Positions 5,340 through 5,812 of a DNA stretch of 5,812 bases are shown here, piece by piece. Source of the stretch: VGJV01 sp964646415 (lineage in GTDB: Bacteria > Patescibacteriota > Minisyncoccia > UBA6257 > 2-01-FULL-56-20); NCBI GenBank assembly GCA_964646415.1, contig CAZYEL010000032.1, positions 1 to 5,812 on the forward strand, read 5' to 3'. How positions within the stretch are numbered: the first letter of the stretch is position 1; every line of letters begins with the position of its first letter. The notes under the pieces were generated by a model that ran no database searches, was not told where the DNA came from, and saw only the letters and a list, made by a program, of their open reading frames with translations. The position numbers were made by a program, and so were the translations under genes.

Positions 5340-5349
5340 GGGTATGTTT

Positions 5350-5358
5350 TGATATAAT
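5350..5358 (+). promoter_or_regulatory. Extended -10 promoter of winged-helix regulator (leaderless)
   Basis: TG-A-TATAAT (5350-5358) is a perfect extended -10 element, 6 nt before ATG 5365. A weak -35 (TTGTGG, 5332-5337; 15-bp spacer) falls within the palindrome, so protein bound there would be expected to block this promoter. Confidence 0.75.
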
Positions 5359-5364
5359 CCGACT

Positions 5365-5667
5365 ATGGGAAAGGTGAAGACGAGCAAGCAGCTTGAGCGG
5401 CATCTGAAAGGCGTGGCGAATCACCGAAGAATCGACATTCTTTTTCTCATCAAAGACGCGAGCGGCCTTACCTTGGATGAAATTGCGGGAAGGATGCGGT
5501 GCAACTTCAAGACCGTTGCGGGGCATACGAGACGGCTTGTGGAGGCGGGGCTTCTCAACAAGCGGTATCGTGGGAGAGAGGTCATGCATTCACTTTCTCC
5601 GTACGGCGTTACATTTATTCAGTTTATCCATTCATTCTCACATTCTCGAGAATATAAGAATGAATAG
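5365..5667 (+). CDS. ArsR-like winged helix-turn-helix transcriptional regulator
   Basis: A 100-residue DNA-binding protein with the layout of ArsR-type winged helices: an N-terminal helix with HRRIDILFLI (20-29), helix 2 LTLDEIAGRMR (35-45), a recognition helix FKTVAGHTRRLVEAGLL (48-64) and a wing from KRYRGREVMHSLS (66-78). It lacks the metal-binding ELCVCD motif of classical ArsR sensors and has only one cysteine (C46), so it is not an obvious metal sensor; the ligand is unknown. The C-terminus (SFSHSREYKNE) is encoded by a second palindrome. ATG 5365 lies 6 nt after a perfect TATAAT. Gene and promoter lie next to a 46-bp palindrome, which suggests autoregulation and perhaps control of the divergent SGNH gene. 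The stop overlaps the next gene's start by 8 bp, so the two form a coupled operon. Confidence 0.85.
   Translation: MGKVKTSKQLERHLKGVANHRRIDILFLIKDASGLTLDEIAGRMRCNFKTVAGHTRRLVEAGLLNKRYRGREVMHSLSPYGVTFIQFIHSFSHSREYKNE
5630..5665. promoter_or_regulatory. Second palindrome at regulator stop and next gene start
   Basis: A 36-bp palindrome, arms 5630-5647 and 5648-5665, with two mismatched pairs (5641/5654 and 5639/5656). It shares 18 bp (5636-5653) with the 46-bp palindrome, but its outer arms differ while staying self-complementary, as expected for a second binding site of the same dimer. It covers the last 12 or so codons of the regulator and the ATG (5660) of the following gene. Confidence 0.6.
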
Positions 5668-5812
5668 AAAAGAGAGTCCGGTGGTGCTTGTGGGCGTGCT
5701 CAAAAATCGGCGAGACCTCGGTATTCTTTTGCGGGAGCAGTGGTACCGGATTCCGGCGCGGCATATGCCGAAGCGGAAGTTTGAGTATATTGCGTTTTAC
5801 CAGCCGGCGGCG
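5660..5812 (+). CDS. Unrecognised protein, 3' end beyond window
   Basis: The frame is open from ATG 5660 to the right edge, giving 51 residues. It opens with a short basic stretch (MNRKES), then a strand (PVVLVGVL), a basic turn (KNRRDL), a helix-like GILLREQ, and WYRIP followed by a basic proline turn (HMPKRK) and EYIAFYQPAA. The WYRIP...AFYQ arrangement looks like a conserved domain start I have seen in hypothetical bacterial proteins, but I cannot name the family. The first 8 bp overlap the regulator gene (ATGAATAG), so translation is probably coupled, and the start codon lies within the second palindrome. GTG codons at 5681 and 5684 are less likely alternative starts. Confidence 0.65.
   Translation, partial: MNRKESPVVLVGVLKNRRDLGILLREQWYRIPARHMPKRKFEYIAFYQPAA

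Noticed and set aside
5143..5589. Long minus-strand frame of 148 codons across the regulator and palindrome
   Set aside because: It is antisense to the winged-helix gene. Its peptide across the palindrome is the same on both strands (PQYSHILENVRVLW) simply because the DNA is palindromic. Only its last part, from ATG 5262, is real, as the start of the SGNH gene.

Overview
The window looks like part of a Patescibacteria (Candidate Phyla Radiation) chromosome, or a lineage close to it. The signs are short single-function genes, a DUF5654 membrane protein, almost no Shine-Dalgarno sequences, and several -10 boxes so close to the start codon (exactly 6 nt in three cases) that the transcripts should be leaderless. 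All coding regions read well with the standard stops TAA, TAG and TGA. The taxonomic placement is inference.

Layout. 2-616 (+): end of an unrecognised protein, then a hairpin terminator. 689-1171 (+): YbaK/EbsC-type aminoacyl-tRNA deacylase. 1187-1588 (+): GxxExxY protein (PD-(D/E)XK-like), AT-richer than its neighbours and enclosed by 44-bp imperfect inverted repeats. 1632-2774 (+): PurM-like AIR synthase carrying a short palindromic repeat in frame. 2807-4108 (+): unrecognised 433-aa protein whose 3' end runs out of frame into a decayed second copy of the purM 3' end. 4109-4353: gene-free except for the rest of that remnant and a possible terminator. 4354-4620 (-): DUF5654 protein. 4628-5262 (-): SGNH/GDSL hydrolase that needs a one-base frameshift correction near its start. 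5263-5364: divergent promoter region with a perfect 46-bp palindrome. 5365-5667 (+): winged-helix regulator. 5660 to the window end (+): start of an unrecognised gene that overlaps the regulator by 8 bp.

How parts fit. The winged-helix gene, its overlapping partner and the divergent hydrolase/DUF5654 pair share a control region. The 46-bp palindrome lies between the two divergent promoters, and a second palindrome with the same 18-bp core covers the regulator's stop codon and the next gene's start. This suggests an autoregulated two-gene unit, perhaps also controlling the hydrolase. The left half looks like a housekeeping backbone (ybaK, purM) entered by two foreign segments: the inverted-repeat-bounded GxxExxY gene, and the 433-aa gene set between two purM 3' ends. 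No tRNA, rRNA, CRISPR array or transposase was seen.
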